Below, one piece after another: positions 1 to 10,959 of a stretch of 64,000 nucleotides of DNA. Position numbers and translations under genes: made by a program. The stretch comes from Larix kaempferi. Lineage: Eukaryota; Streptophyta; Pinopsida; Pinales; Pinaceae. The notes below the pieces were generated by a model that did not search any database, was not told the DNA's origin, and saw nothing but the letters and a program-made list of their open reading frames with translations. The stretch covers positions 54,242,501 through 54,306,500 of the forward strand of contig BSBM01000001.1 in assembly GCA_027924585.1 (NCBI GenBank), in the 5' to 3' direction. Positions within the stretch are counted from its first letter, which is position 1. Every line of letters starts with the position of its first letter.

Positions 1-583
1 CCTTTCATTCATCTCTCCATGGTTTATATGTGAGTTGGGCTGAGTTTTCTCCCCCCAAACCATTAGTTTCTCTCAAAAAACCCTCTTTCCCAAGCTCTTC
101 TCTCCCTATTCGAATTATGAAGGAGTCTTTCCTCCACTGCTTTCTTGATTCTCGAAAGGTAGGAGGTAGTTACTACAAAATAGTAGCTAGAAAATTTTGG
201 CATAGGATTACTAAGTTCTCATATTGATATCTCCCCTTCCATTTAACTAGGCTCTCACTTCAAGTTTAGCATAAAAGTAGGAATAAATAGAAATAAGACA
301 TTCAAAAGAAGGTTTATGGATAAGGTAAGGCTTCATCATAAGGAAAAATTTATTTCCCCATTGGACCCCCTTACCTTTCCCTTTGGTGGACTCATAACCC
401 CACTGGTGTCCTCCCCATTAATCGGCCTTGGAACCTTTTCATCAATATTACAATTATCATGTTTGTCAGTGTTCAAAATCGCCATGGCAACTTCTTCATG
501 GTTTCAAGCAACAAATAATAAATGAAAGTATAATTACACTATAAATATGATCAAGTTCAAAGTTTCAAAAATGGGGTATTACA
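1..583 (-). mobile_element. Ty3/gypsy 3' LTR, family A (partial)
   Basis: Read on the minus strand, an LTR begins at 583 with TGTAATACCCC directly after a polypurine tract and runs out of the window at base 1. Its interior (about 350-400) carries the same 'ATGAGTCCACCAAAGGGAAAG'-like block that is found as a diverged version in the LTRs at 12755-13974 (plus) and 62430-63644 (minus), which makes these three one LTR family. The other two copies are about 1.2 kb, so roughly half of this LTR lies outside the window. The short ORFs in it are not convincing genes. Confidence 0.72.
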
Positions 584-599
584 TTCCCCCCTCCCTTGG
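584..599 (-). other. Polypurine tract of the family-A element
   Basis: On the minus strand the sequence CCAAGGGAGGGGGGAA ends immediately before the LTR start TGTAATACC. This is the expected position and composition of a plus-strand priming site, and it fixes this LTR as the 3' LTR of a minus-strand element. Confidence 0.8.
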
Positions 600-775
600 A
601 ATAGTACCATCCTCGATGTTCTCTTCTTTTTAGCAAGGTTCCATGTCTTCATTTCTAGCTGCACATGCATAGCCTTTCTCTTCAAGGCCACTTTGTCTTG
701 TTGCTGGCTATCTTAGACAACAATGTTCAACCATTCCTTTGTACTACCTTGGAGTACCTCCAAGGCCTTTAGTAG

Positions 776-865
776 TTCATCATATGCTTATAACAATATC
801 TGAAGGAAAAATCTTATAGCATATGATTAAATGCTTATAGAATTTCATCATATGCTTATAACAAT
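776..865 (+). repeat. Direct repeat of 22 bp (776-797 and 844-865)
   Basis: TTCATCATATGCTTATAACA and the next two bases occur identically at 776-797 and 844-865, separated by 46 bases. The second copy lies just upstream of the 871-1068 open frame. It could be a target-site duplication, a slippage product or part of a short insertion; no diagnostic ends are visible. Confidence 0.7.
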
Positions 866-870
866 CATTT

Positions 871-1068
871 TTGCATCTTCATATATGTATTGAAGACACA
901 AAAATCTTAGCAAGGATTGATCATTTATCCAAACGTCAAGTGAGGGAGGCTATGGAAATTGTGAAAGATATGAATTGTCTCAATAGGGATGATGGTTTAA
1001 AGCTAAACAAATCTCGTGAAAAGGATAAGGACAAGGATAATGGGGTTGTTGATTTGTTATATAACTAG
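871..1068 (+). pseudogene. Possible C-terminal fragment of a Penelope-like or GIY-YIG retroelement ORF
   Basis: This 65-residue plus-strand frame contains the string REAMEIVKDMNCLNRDDG, then a Lys/Asp-rich run and a stop. The pattern REAxEIxK...NRDxG resembles the C-terminal part of GIY-YIG endonuclease domains carried by Penelope-like elements, a family that I recall has been reported in conifers. Only this short stretch is present; no RT precedes it and the GIY and YIG motifs themselves are missing. The match is from memory of the motif only. It lies inside the deleted interior of the minus-strand gypsy element, so it would be a nested fragment. It could be a chance frame. Confidence 0.35.
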
Positions 1069-1690
1069 GAATGGTTGAGGACATGATTGAAGATGTTACC
1101 ACTAAATTTCATTAGCAATACAAATATACCATGCAATATGACTATTGCAACATTAGTTAAACTCTTTCATAATAGCCACAAGACCATTTAATTTAAATAG
1201 TCATCTACAAAGCCATGGGTGAGGTATCTCAACTTTTAAGGATGACCATCCCAAGGGAAAGGTCAATGTTTATAAGCACATGCATTTAAACAACACACAC
1301 ATTGCATATGGATAATTATCATCAATAATTAAATCTCTTATCCTTCTAGGTTAACAACCATCACTAAACAAGCCACCAAACTCAACAATAAAAAATGCAC
1401 TACATTTAAACTTGTTAGAGCTTCTAAAGGGTATACATCATTGATTTTTAATGGTAAGATCAATGCATGATCAAACGTAAACACTTACATCAACATTTAG
1501 ACATCTTCATAATGATACAAATAATTCTCCAATTTATCATACAACACAACACAATAATCCCATACAATTTTGAGTATGGAGAAAGTAACTAATCTCTTTG
1601 TATCAAATATGACATGTATGTTACTTTAACATAGTACCAAAAGCATTGTCATTCACTTTCATTGATCCCATACAACCCCTAGTGCTATAA

Positions 1691-1708
1691 CCAATGGCTA
1701 TGATACCA
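1691..1708 (-). other. Primer-binding site (initiator tRNA-Met type)
   Basis: On the minus strand this reads TGGTATCATAGCCATTGG, which matches the common plant primer-binding site complementary to the 3' end of initiator tRNA-Met (TGGTATCAGAGC...) apart from a few changes. It lies three bases after an LTR-like end (...GTTACA at 1712), so the 5' LTR of the minus-strand element starts at 1712 and extends to the right. Confidence 0.65.
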
Positions 1709-1711
1709 ATT

Positions 1712-2139
1712 TGTAACATACCCTCATACCAACAACAAAAGTAGGGGTCTATATTGGTCTAATATTTTATTAATCGCAACGACATGTACCATGTAATTTA
1801 ACAATGCAACACCATTTTTTAAAACGAAACCCCTTTCTTTTTGCTTACTATGACAATGTATGGATTTATAGTAATCAACGCGAATTGAACTTTCAATCTT
1901 TGAAGGCAAGGTATAGAAAACATGATACAAGATTATAATATTTTCTTCATAAGCCTATATACATATTTTCATGATTTTGTCCATTCAATACAAATGCCAT
2001 AATCCATTCTATTCACGATAGAGTGAGTAATTAAGTCACATTCTAACTTTCATTAGATAAGCTTGATAGTCACATAGCATATTCTAAGAGCAAGTTTTGC
2101 TTCCTCCTCAAGAGGCTAGCTTTAAGGATTTAAGATAAA
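1712..2139 (-). mobile_element. 5' LTR remnant of the minus-strand family-A element
   Basis: The segment begins at the position expected for an LTR end next to the primer-binding site (minus-strand terminus ...TGTTACA, compatible with the TGTAAT...ATTACA ends of family A). It runs 428 bases to the CACTA terminus at 2140. I cannot confirm sequence identity with the 3' LTR because the matching part of that LTR is outside the window. The CACTA element appears to have inserted into this LTR. Confidence 0.4.
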
Positions 2140-2256
2140 CACTACAAGGAAAAGGCTTTGTAGCAGAGGTTATAGCAGATGCTCCTCTAAAAAGATCCCA
2201 AGTCTCCATTTATAGCGGAGGTGAGCGGGCAAAGGTTTTAGCGGATGTTTTTTTCC

Positions 2257-2940
2257 GGTGCGTTTATATACACCAAACACATAGGTGCGTATAAGACACA
2301 AATGCACCAACGCTTACATAAATCATGTGGCACCACGGCCAAAAACACTAAGAAGTGAAAAAAACTAAAATTTTACAATTGGTGCATTTAGATTACCAAA
2401 GCGCATTGGTACACAACCGATTTGAAAGCACCGAAGTAGGGTAAATGCATAGTAGAGGGCACTGGATTACAATATTTAAAAAAAAAAAAAATTCTATTGT
2501 TGGTGCAGTAGTTCTAAATAACTACATTGGGGCATTCAACATTATGACGCACTGTATTAGGGAAAAAAAATACTATAAGCACATATTATATTTTTTTTTA
2601 ATATACATTTCGGGTGCGGTCGTTCTCACAAAGAGAACCAAGGCGTTTAACGTTCTAGCGCACTATAGAGTGTTAAATAAAAAAATTAATCGAAATAAAA
2701 ATCTATTACATTAATTTTATATTTTTAATATCCATTGTCGGTGTAGTTATTTTACATAAACGCCCTAGTTTGGTATAGTTTAGGAAGCACTGCGATAAGG
2801 TTAAAAAAATACGAATTTAAAACCCACGAATAATATTAATTTTGTTATTTTAATTTTGAATTCCGGTGTGTTTATGCTACCTAATTGCACTAGTGCATTT
2901 GGGTATCAGGCGCATTGTAACAGGGTTAAATAAAAAAAAA
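2257..2940 (+). repeat. Diverged tandem repeat, ~120-bp period, six units
   Basis: Units restart at about 2257, 2379, 2499, 2615, 2739 and 2863. Each has a GGTGC(G/A)-type head, a GCGCA(C/T)TG-type block and an A-rich tail. Units are strongly diverged from each other. They sit directly inside the CACTA left terminus and probably serve as transposase-binding subterminal repeats. Confidence 0.6.
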
Positions 2941-3329
2941 TTACGTAATTGAAAAAACCATTTTTAGCATCTCTACAGTGATTTTGACCTCCCATGAGCA
3001 CCGGTGCCATACCTTCCTTGCTCAATCGCCCCACTATCCATGCTCCACGTGGTGACATTGCTTGCTGAGTGGATTTTGAATTTTTCCAAACGGTGGACAA
3101 AACTTGAAATTTTTTGTACATCACTACCATGCCTCCTCGACGCACAAGTGACCCGGTAAACTCTTTGCTACCTCCTAATTTGAATTTTTAATGTATTAAA
3201 ATTTCAAATTGAGCTTTATTTTCCCTTTAATTAAAAAAATTAAAAAAACTTGCACAATGCGTTTGAGCCATTTGCCTCACACCGCTTGACGGTGCCCCTT
3301 GTAAATTTACAAGGTGCATCACAACCGAT

Positions 3330-4400
3330 GCCTTTGTATGTTAATTGCACCACATACACTATGCACTATAATGTGCATAATGCACTAATAAACTAAATTA
3401 AAAAATACAACCTTAATTGATGTGTGTTGTAAGTAAGAACGCACTGAATTGACGCCGCACTAACGTGTATCCGGTGCATCATTATCCCATTAAAAACTAT
3501 AAACTTCATAGAGAACTACTCCTACTACGATGCACTCTAATAATACTTGCTCATTGCTTTCGGTGCAATGGTGTGTCCACAATGCATTGGCGCTTCCTAT
3601 TGATGGAAGCACCACCAAACTAAAAACTATTCACAGCCTTAACCGGTGTGCATCATAAACAAGAACACACTGATTTGATGGTGCGCCAACATGTAACAGG
3701 CGCACCGTTATCCACCAAAAAATTGTAAAACTCACAAAGAGCTGATCATATTACGGAGCACTCTATTAATACTTGCACATAGTTTCTGGTGCGATGAAGT
3801 GTTTACAATGCATTGGTGCTTCCTATTGAAGGACTCAATGCCAAACTAAACATATTAAACAAAAATTGGCAACCTTAACTAGTGCGCATTGTAAAGTAAA
3901 ACACACTGATAAGATAGCGCGCTAACTTGCAACAAGTGCACCGTTATCCCACAAAAAAATATAACTCACAAAGAGATGCTCATATTACTATGCACTCTAT
4001 TAATATGTGCACACCTTTTTCGGTGCAATGACATGTTTACAATGCATCGGTGCTTCCTATTGATGGACGCACCACCAAACTAAACATATTTAAAAAACAC
4101 CACGTTTACCAGTGTGTTTTGTTAATGTGTCCACACCGATTATTCAGTGCATAGATGTCTAACGAGCACACCGTTATCCTCAAAAAAAATATGAAACATA
4201 AAGAATTGCTCCTATTATGGTGCACTCTATTAATATGTGTGCACTATTTGCAGTGCGACTACATGTCTACAATGCACTAATGATTCCAATTGACGGACGC
4301 ACCGCCAAACTAAATGTATTTAAAAAAATCACTATGTTCACTGGTGCGCTTGTTTATAGTAGTGTACCCTATGCGGTGATCTTGCGTTACAAGGACATTA
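3330..4400 (+). repeat. Tandem repeat, ~230-bp period, four units
   Basis: A block beginning with GTTATCC(A/C) recurs near 3481, 3707, 3943 and 4173 (spacings about 226, 236 and 230). Each unit also contains CTCTATTAATA, a GGTGC(A/G)ATG box, ACAATGCA(T/C) and a CCAAACTAAA segment. The array continues the subterminal region of the CACTA element but has a different period and sequence from the 120-bp array. Confidence 0.7.
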
Positions 4401-4440
4401 TCCATGGTGCTTGACGGTAATTTAGGGGCACCACTTGTCA

Positions 4441-4995
4441 AATTCATTTATTTTGAGAATTTTTATTATTATTTAATGTTAATAAATAAAATGCTCATTT
4501 AATGAAATATTTAATGTTTTTTTATGTCTATTTATGAGACTGATTAATGTTATCTGTGTATCAGATATGTTAGCGGTGAGAGGTCGACCAACATCAGTTG
4601 GCACAAGTTGACCAATACAACTTTGTGCATAAGTGAGAGGTGAGAGAGAGGGAGAGGGATTTGTACCCTTGCCCCATTACTGATAAGACATGACACCTCT
4701 TGATGGTTGTTGGCCTCCTAAAGTTCTATTAGGAGGCCACATCCCTCAAGGGAACTCTGCTTTGTTGGTGTTGTTGATCCATCGTTGGGATCATCGTAGG
4801 TAGGAATTTCATGTTGGTCTCGATTAGTGGTTCCAATCCACCGATGAGGAAATATATTTCATCACTGGGCTATCCAGGAGAGGGGGGGATTTTCCCTAGT
4901 TCCTTGATGTGCTAGCTGGTGTTGCAATAGAGAGTTAGCTCACTTACTCTTAAAGATATATTGTTGACCACATCATTGATCCTGTTGATTCTTAG
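4441..4995. other. Unassigned stretch
   Basis: I see no coding signal, repeat family or element end that I can name. There is a GA-rich run near 4640-4665. The far end of the CACTA element and the 5' part of the chromovirus that follows would be expected here, but neither boundary is recognisable. Confidence 0.4.
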
Positions 4996-5520
4996 GTGCA
5001 CGGTGGACATGTACAGATTTCTACTTTCGGTGGAGAGGAGGTTAGGTGCCTCTCACTGATGGTGACAACCATTGTGCACCTCACCATTGATGGGAAACAC
5101 ATTAGTTTCCCTTTTTTATTTTATGTAGATTCTTTAGTGTGGAGACCTAGATGCATTAGGTGGTCTACCATTTTTTGGTGGCAGTTTTGTTTTTCTCTTG
5201 ATCGATGTCATGCACAGATTGATGGGAGGGCCAACTTCCCTTTTGGTTCAGATATTTTTTGTTTATTTTTTGAGATGTTTCCAACCATGAGGCCATCATT
5301 TGACTACCACCCTCCTAGGATGATGATGGAGGTGAGTATGCACATGTGGGGACAGATGGTGCCCAAGAGGGGGCATCCCAAGTTCCCAATAGATATCACA
5401 TTAGAGGTGTTGGAAATGCTAAACAACAAGGAGGACCATGCCTTGGACCTTGTTCCATATATGTACGTGGGGTTTGACTGGAGAGCATGCCCCAACATCT
5501 ATACCCTATATTCCAGTGGA
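4996..5520 (+). other. Open frame of unknown origin before chromovirus pol
   Basis: A plus-strand frame of about 190 codons runs to 5571, overlapping the start of the pol remnant in a different frame. It is rich in Phe, Trp, Met and Arg and shows no gag, protease or zinc-knuckle motif that I recognise. It occupies the place where gag-protease of the chromovirus should be. It may be a chance open frame, a decayed gag, or part of another element. Confidence 0.2.
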
Positions 5521-8077
5521 TCTCCAAGAAATTATCGACAATCATTCCAAGGTATATGGAGAGATTCCTAAAGATATTCCACCTACTTGAGATCATGACC
5601 ATGCTATTCACTTGCAACTAGGAAGCATACCACTTAACATCAAACCCTACATGTACCCATATGCACAAAAGAGTGAGAATGAGAATATGGTTCAAGAAAT
5701 TTTAGATGCAAACATCATTCAACCTAGCCAAAGTGGTTTCTCCACACTAATGGTGTTGATTCACAAAAAAGAAGGTTCATGGCATATGTGTCCAGATTAT
5801 AGAGAGCTCAATAAGATGACCATTAAATATAAGTTCCCCATTCTTGTCATTGATGAATTATTAGATGAATTATAGGGAACAATTTTATTTACGAAGTTGG
5901 ATCTCCTTTTTGGATATCACCAAATTAGAATGACGAAAGAAAACATTCCAAAAACACCCTTTAGTACACATGAAGGTTATTATGAATTTTTTATGATGCC
6001 ATTTGGCCTTGCCAATGCACCTTCCACATTTCAAAGCTTGATAAATTCTATTTTTAAACCCTTCCTCAAAAAATTTGTGTTATTATTTTTTGATGATATA
6101 CTAATCTATAGAAAATCTTGGGAAGAGCATTTACAACCTGATGATATGGTCTTAAAACTTTTGGAGTAGCACCAACTATATGCCAAGCCTTGTAAGTGTG
6201 CCTTTGGGGTTCAAGAAGTGGAATATTTGGGTCATATTGTGTCTCATGAAGGAGTCAAAGTGGACCCTAAAACAATTAGATATATCATGCAATGGCGGCC
6301 AATTTCTAAAACCTTGAAGGATCTTAGAGGATTCTTAGTATTGATAGGATACAACCACAAGTTTGTAAAGAATTATGGTCAAATAGCAACACCTCTAACA
6401 AGGTCATTGAAAAAGAAGGCATTCTCTTGGACTCAATAAGAAACCAAAATTTTTGAAAACCTTAAAGTATCCATGTGTACAACTCCTGTATTAGCCACGC
6501 CTGACTTCAAATTTTTTTTTATTGTGGAATGTGATCCCTTAGTGCATGTGATTGTTGCAGTTTTAATGCAAGAAGAAAGGCCCCTTGCCTTTGAAAGTTT
6601 CAAATTTTAAAGAAAAACTTACTCAAACCAATTTATGAAAAGGAAATGTCTGCCATACAACATGCAATTAAGAAATGGAAACCTTACCTAATAGGAAGAC
6701 ACTTCAAGGTAATAATATATCACGACAATCTTAAGTACTTCTTGGAACAAAGATTATCTTCATAAGAGAAACAAAACCGAGGTACAAGGAGGCTAGGTTA
6801 TGTCTTTGAAATTATCTAAAAAAAGGAAAACATAATGTGGTGGCAGGTGCACTAGTTGAAAAAAATAAGATGACACAGAGGGATTACTTTGTGTGATCTC
6901 CATTATGCAATCTAATTGGGTGGAAGAAGTAAGGACATAATGGAAAAATGATTAGATGGTATGCAATATAATTCAACAACTACAAGAGGACCCTAGTTCA
7001 TTAGATAAATTTGTGTGGAAGAATGATTCACTATGGTGCCAGGATCGCCTATATTTATGTAATAATTCTCAACTAAAAAAAAAGGTCCTTTTGGAATTGC
7101 ACACTTCTCCTATAGGAGGACATTTAGGGTTCTTGAAAACTTACTACATGATCAAGAAGGATTTTCATTGGGAAGGTATTAAAACTAATGTCCAAAAGTT
7201 TGTGGTAGTATGTTTGGTTTTCCAATAGAATAATGGAGAGACAATCAAGATATTGGGTCTTCTACAACCATTAGCCGTACAAAGTCAACGTTGGGAAGAG
7301 ATCTCAATGGATTTTATCACAAGTCTACCAAAATTAGAAGGAAAGACTATCACCATGGTAGTAGTTGATCGAATCGAAAAGTCTACCCAGTTCTTCTATC
7401 TTTCTCATCATTTTAGAGGAAGTACAATAGATGCAACATTCATGGAAATAGTTCAAAATCTACATGGAATCCCTAAGATTATTGTAAGTGATAGAGGTCC
7501 AATTTTTATTGGTAGTTTTGGGAAGGAAATATTTTCTTATATGGTTACACAATTGACTCACAACTCCTCTTCCCATCCTCATTCTGATGGGATATCTGAG
7601 ATTGCTAATAAATACCTAGAAGGGTATATTTGTTGCCTTTGCATAAACAAACACAATGGGTCAAGCAATCGCCCTTAGCAGAATGGTGGTACAACACATA
7701 TTTACATACTTCATAAAAAATCTCACCATTATGGAAATTTATGGCTATCACCCTCCTTCCATCACATCGTCCTTGAAAGAGAAAGATAAGGTTCTAGTAG
7801 TAGAGTATCACATAGAGAACCAACAAGAGGTTCTCCAACTATTGAAATATAACTTGGCTATAACAAAAAATATGATGAAACAAGTAGATCAATGTCGTAG
7901 TTAAAGGAAATTTGAAGTAGGTGATTAGGTATTTTTGAGGCTACAATCATACAAACATATGTCCCTCAAGCAACAAAACAAGGACGATAAATTAACACCT
8001 AATTACTATGGTCCCTATAAGGTGTTGTAGAGGATTGGAAGTATGACTTACAAATTGGGGTTTCCTCCATCTTCATA
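5521..8077 (+). pseudogene. Ty3/gypsy chromovirus pol remnant (RT-RNase H-integrase)
   Basis: RT begins about 5521. Its blocks include CPDYRELNKMTIK (near 5800), KLDLLFGYHQIRM, MPFGLANAP and the active site FFDDIL (Y changed to F) near 6090, then YLGHIVS near 6225. A decayed RNase H follows to about 6900. The integrase zinc-binding region (HTSPIGGHLGF; the last Cys is lost, CLVFQ) is at 6956-7228. The core at 7253-7678 keeps MDFI, VSDRGP and the E-containing GISEIANK block. At least five stops and several frameshifts interrupt it; 6167-6169 and 7226-7228 are TAG where relatives have Gln. Gag, protease and the 5' LTR are missing. The C-terminus resumes at 10518 beyond an inserted LTR element. 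Confidence 0.88.
7924..8077 (+). repeat. 154-bp host segment duplicated across an LTR element, copy 1
   Basis: The sequence from ATTAGGTATTTTTGAGG to ...CCATCTTCATA is repeated with few differences at 10518-10671, immediately after the inserted LTR element. It encodes the GD(W)VFLRLQ...YYGPYKVL part of the integrase C-terminus. In this copy the Trp codon is TAG; the second copy keeps TGG. Confidence 0.92.
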
Positions 8078-8871
8078 TGTTAGAGCATAATAACTCTCTC
8101 CATAGCTTCATTCTCCTACCTATGGACTTAGGCTATGATATCATGTGTCTAGTACTAAGTGAAATCCCATTCAATTTGGATCTCCAAGTCCACTTGGAGC
8201 TTCCTACTAAGCTCTAGGTTCCTAAAACATCCTTATCTACCTTTTTTTAAACTCTCGAAGTCTATTTTGGAATATGAGGGAAAATTCCTTGAATTAGGGA
8301 TTATTTTACTTGATTTTAGGGTCCCACATTGCAGGTTAGAGTTGTGGAGAGAACTTGGGGAGTTTACTCCACTGTTTAGGGATTCCATGCACCTCTTTTT
8401 TAGTTATTATGAGACAATGGTACCCTCCTTGAGTGCTTTTAGGGATGTGAACCTCATGCATGTTCCTTTAGTCAGTTGCATGTTCCTTCTCGTAGTTGTA
8501 GTCAGTTGCGCCTAGCATGTAGGGAGTTAAGTCCACTTAGGGAAGTCATGAGTCAGTTAAAATCATCTTGGAGAGTGTGCATGGCTAACTAAGGGTCTTT
8601 GGCTCTAGTTAAGCCTATCTAGCATCTCATGCATTGCATGAGCAATTGGAATTTCCTCCATGACTTATTCAAATTTCCTTTCCTATTTATAGTTTCTGCT
8701 TCATTCATTGAATTTGATTGTAATACAACATTCTCTCTTGTTATTGACTTCTCTCTTTTGTGTAATGATTAATGTTTAACACATTTATTGCATGAAATTG
8801 TTAGATTGTTGATTTCTTTCATAGTATTGCTATGTTTCTTAGTATCTATATCTACATGCTCAAATTCTACA
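8078..8871 (+). repeat. 5' LTR of the pol-less element
   Basis: It starts TGTTAGAG and ends TTCTACA, and it is closely similar over its length to 9731-10517. A TATA-like CTATTTATAG lies near 8689, followed by TTCATTCATTGAA, consistent with a promoter close to the LTR 3' end. Confidence 0.92.
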
Positions 8872-8883
8872 TGGTATCAGAGA
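8872..8883 (+). other. Primer-binding site (tRNA-iMet)
   Basis: TGGTATCAGAGA starts directly after the 5' LTR terminal CA and matches the plant initiator tRNA-Met primer-binding site over its first 11 bases. Confidence 0.92.
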
Positions 8884-9719
8884 TGCAGGGGTGCTAAACA
8901 AGTTGGTACACTAGTTTTTATAGGGATCCAGTCTTATTGAAGGTTGAAAAAGTCCCTAGAAGCTTCATAACATATTCCCTACAAGGACATATTCAAATCC
9001 ATTGACATGTTGAAAGAGGCTCCAAAATCTTCGCAACATATGGCCTACAAGGACATATTAAAATCCATTGAGCCTTGCACAAATCCTACCACAATGGGAG
9101 GTGCACCAATTTTGATCCACCACTAAGTTGAGGAAGACCCTTTACAGGCCTAGAAGAAGAGGCGATCAACAATTTTTTACTATCCATTGGAGAACTTGTC
9201 CAAAATCAGGTTCTCATTGAAGAAGACCTCCAAAATGTCTCTTCATACTCAGCATCTATGAGATAACTTGTCCCAAATCAAGTTCTCATTGAAGAATACC
9301 TCCAAAATGTGTCTTCATACTCCTAATCTACAACTTTTTCTCCCACAATTCACCAAGTTCCGCACAAAAGCTTCAAGGATTTTCCTCCATTTGAAGCAAG
9401 GAGTGGTCAAGAACCATCATTCAAGCACTCCAGAGTGTTTATATTTTGTGAATGGGCTCACATACATTCCAAGAGAAGGAAGAGTTCACAAAAGCGCTTC
9501 ATCGAGAAGCAGTTCACTAAGTTATGAATTGCCTTGAAATTGAAGGCTCCTTTTGAGAAGGCTCTTTATCCTTCTCATTTACATTCTCTTTTATGGAGGG
9601 GATGTTTCCCATGTATTTTTTCCCTCTTACTTAGTTTTAGAGAATCTTTTGTACATGGGTACCTAACATGGCTACAAATTGTCGAGACCCATTTTTTAAA
9701 TTTATTTCACCTAGTTTGG

Positions 9720-9730
9720 CTAATGGGAGG
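9720..9730 (+). other. Polypurine tract
   Basis: CTAATGGGAGG directly precedes the 3' LTR start TGTTAGAG. It is short but correctly placed. Confidence 0.75.
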
Positions 9731-10517
9731 TGTTAGAGCATAATAACCCTCTACATAGCTTCATTATCCTACCTAGGGACTTATTGTATGATCTCATTAG
9801 TCTACTAGGCCACATCCCATTTAATTTGACCCTCTGAGTCAACCTGGAGCTTCCTACTAAGCTCTAGGGTCCTAAACATCCTTATCTGCCTTTATTTGAA
9901 CTCCCAAAGTCTATTTTGGCATATGAGGGAAAATTCCTTCAATTAGAACTTATTTTCCTTGATTTTAGGGTCCCACATTTCAAGTTAGTGTTGTAGAGTG
10001 AATATGGGGAGTTTGCTCCATTGTTTAGGGACTCCATGCACCTCTTTTGATCTATTATGAGATAGTAGTGCCCTCCTTGAGTGTTTTTAGGGACGTGCAC
10101 CTCATGCATGTGCCTTCAATCAATTGCATGTGCCTTTTGTTAGTTGCAGTTAGTTGCTCCTAGCATGTAGGGAGCTAAGTCCACTTAGGGAAGTCATGAG
10201 TAAGTTTAACTCACCTTGGGGAGTGTGCATGGCTAACTAAGGGTTCCTGGCTCTAGTTAAGCCTAACTAGCATCTCATGCATTGCATGAACAATTCAAAT
10301 TACCTCCATGACCTATTTAAATTGCCATGACTATTTATACTTTCTGATTCATTCATCGAAGCTGAATTTAATACAACATTCTCTCTTGTTATTATCTTCT
10401 CTCTTTTATGTAATGATTAGTGTTTAGCGCATTTTGCATGAATTTGTTAGATTGTTGATCTCTTTCAAAATATTGCTATGTTGCTTAGTATCTAGATCTA
10501 CATGCTTAAATTCTACA
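9731..10517 (+). repeat. 3' LTR of the pol-less element
   Basis: This is a copy of the LTR at 8078-8871 with scattered substitutions and small indels. The divergence implies that the insertion is not recent. Confidence 0.92.
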
Positions 10518-10671
10518 ATTGGGTATTTTTGAGGCTACAATCATACAAACATATGTCCCTCAAGCAACAAAACAAGGACAATAAATTAGCACTTAAGTAC
10601 TATGGTCCCTATAAGGTGTTATAGAGGATTGGAACTATGGCTTACAAATTGGGGTTGCCTCCATCTTCACA
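10518..10671 (+). repeat. 154-bp host segment duplicated across an LTR element, copy 2
   Basis: This is the second copy of 7924-8077. It begins exactly at the end of the 3' LTR and reads on into the remaining chromovirus sequence, so the integrase C-terminus is represented twice at its junction with the insertion. Confidence 0.92.
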
Positions 10672-10946
10672 TGTGCATCCAATATTTCATATTTCTTTCC
10701 TAAAAAAGGTAATTGGTGACAAGATCCCATTCTAGACTATTTTACTAGAGGTTGATGAAGAAGTGAAATTGATACTAGAACTTGAAACAATCCTTGTCAC
10801 AAGGATCAAACAACTACAAAATCAAGCAATTACTGAGTACCTCATCGAGTGGAAGAACTTGCCAATAGAAGAAGTGACATGGGAAGATGAGTTCTTCATG
10901 CATAAGCATCCATAATTAATCAAGTGTTGAGGACAACACTTGTTTG
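10518..10946 (+). pseudogene. Chromovirus integrase C-terminus with chromodomain
   Basis: Continuing from the duplicated segment, the frame contains [11 protein letters not shown], typical of the chromovirus integrase C-terminus. Near 10825-10910 follows a chromodomain with EYLIEWKNLP and the aromatic/acidic core VTWEDEFF. Chromodomains of this kind direct chromovirus integration toward heterochromatin. Stops interrupt the frame (for example at about 10620 and 10736). The frame ends just before the polypurine tract. The same element's RT and integrase core lie at 5521-8077. Confidence 0.85.
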
Positions 10947-10959
10947 AAGGGGAGGGGCA
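10947..10959 (+). other. Polypurine tract of the chromovirus
   Basis: GAAGGGGAGGGGC followed by A immediately precedes TGTTAAACCC at 10960, the presumed 3' LTR start. Confidence 0.8.

Larger units (their letters stand above)
600..1690 (-). mobile_element. Internal remnant of the minus-strand family-A element
   Basis: About 1.1 kb lies between the polypurine tract and the primer-binding site, where a complete chromovirus would have 4-5 kb. The first 140 bases next to the PPT (minus strand) resemble the basic, Lys/Arg-rich tail of a gypsy polyprotein, with several stops. No RT, integrase or gag motif survives. The central part is occupied by an unrelated plus-strand fragment (see 871-1068). 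I infer a large internal deletion. Confidence 0.5.
2140..4440 (+). mobile_element. CACTA (En/Spm) transposon terminus with subterminal repeats
   Basis: CACTACAAGGAAAAGG at 2140 matches the canonical plant CACTA terminal inverted repeat (CACTACAAGAAAA). It is followed by short subterminal motifs (TATAGCGGAGG, TTTAGCGGATG) and then by about 2 kb of tandemly organised sequence built around CGGTGC/GTGCAC-type motifs, which is typical of CACTA subterminal regions. No transposase lies between 2140 and 4440 and I could not find the complementary right-hand end (TTTTCCTTGTAGTG). This may be a non-autonomous or truncated element. The three bases before the TIR are AAA. Confidence 0.62.
8078..10517 (+). 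mobile_element. Pol-less LTR retrotransposon (2.44 kb), structurally complete
   Basis: Two direct LTRs of 794 and 787 bp (TGTTAGAGCATAATAA...TTCTACA) bracket 859 bp. A tRNA-iMet primer-binding site follows the left LTR and a short purine tract precedes the right LTR. The interior has only short frames (9268-9537, 9534-9743) without RT, integrase or gag motifs, so the element depends on other elements for mobility. The primer-binding site does not separate Copia from Gypsy. It interrupts the chromovirus integrase gene. The outer flanks (TCATA left, ATTGG right) do not form a target duplication; instead a 154-bp host segment is duplicated. Confidence 0.9.
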
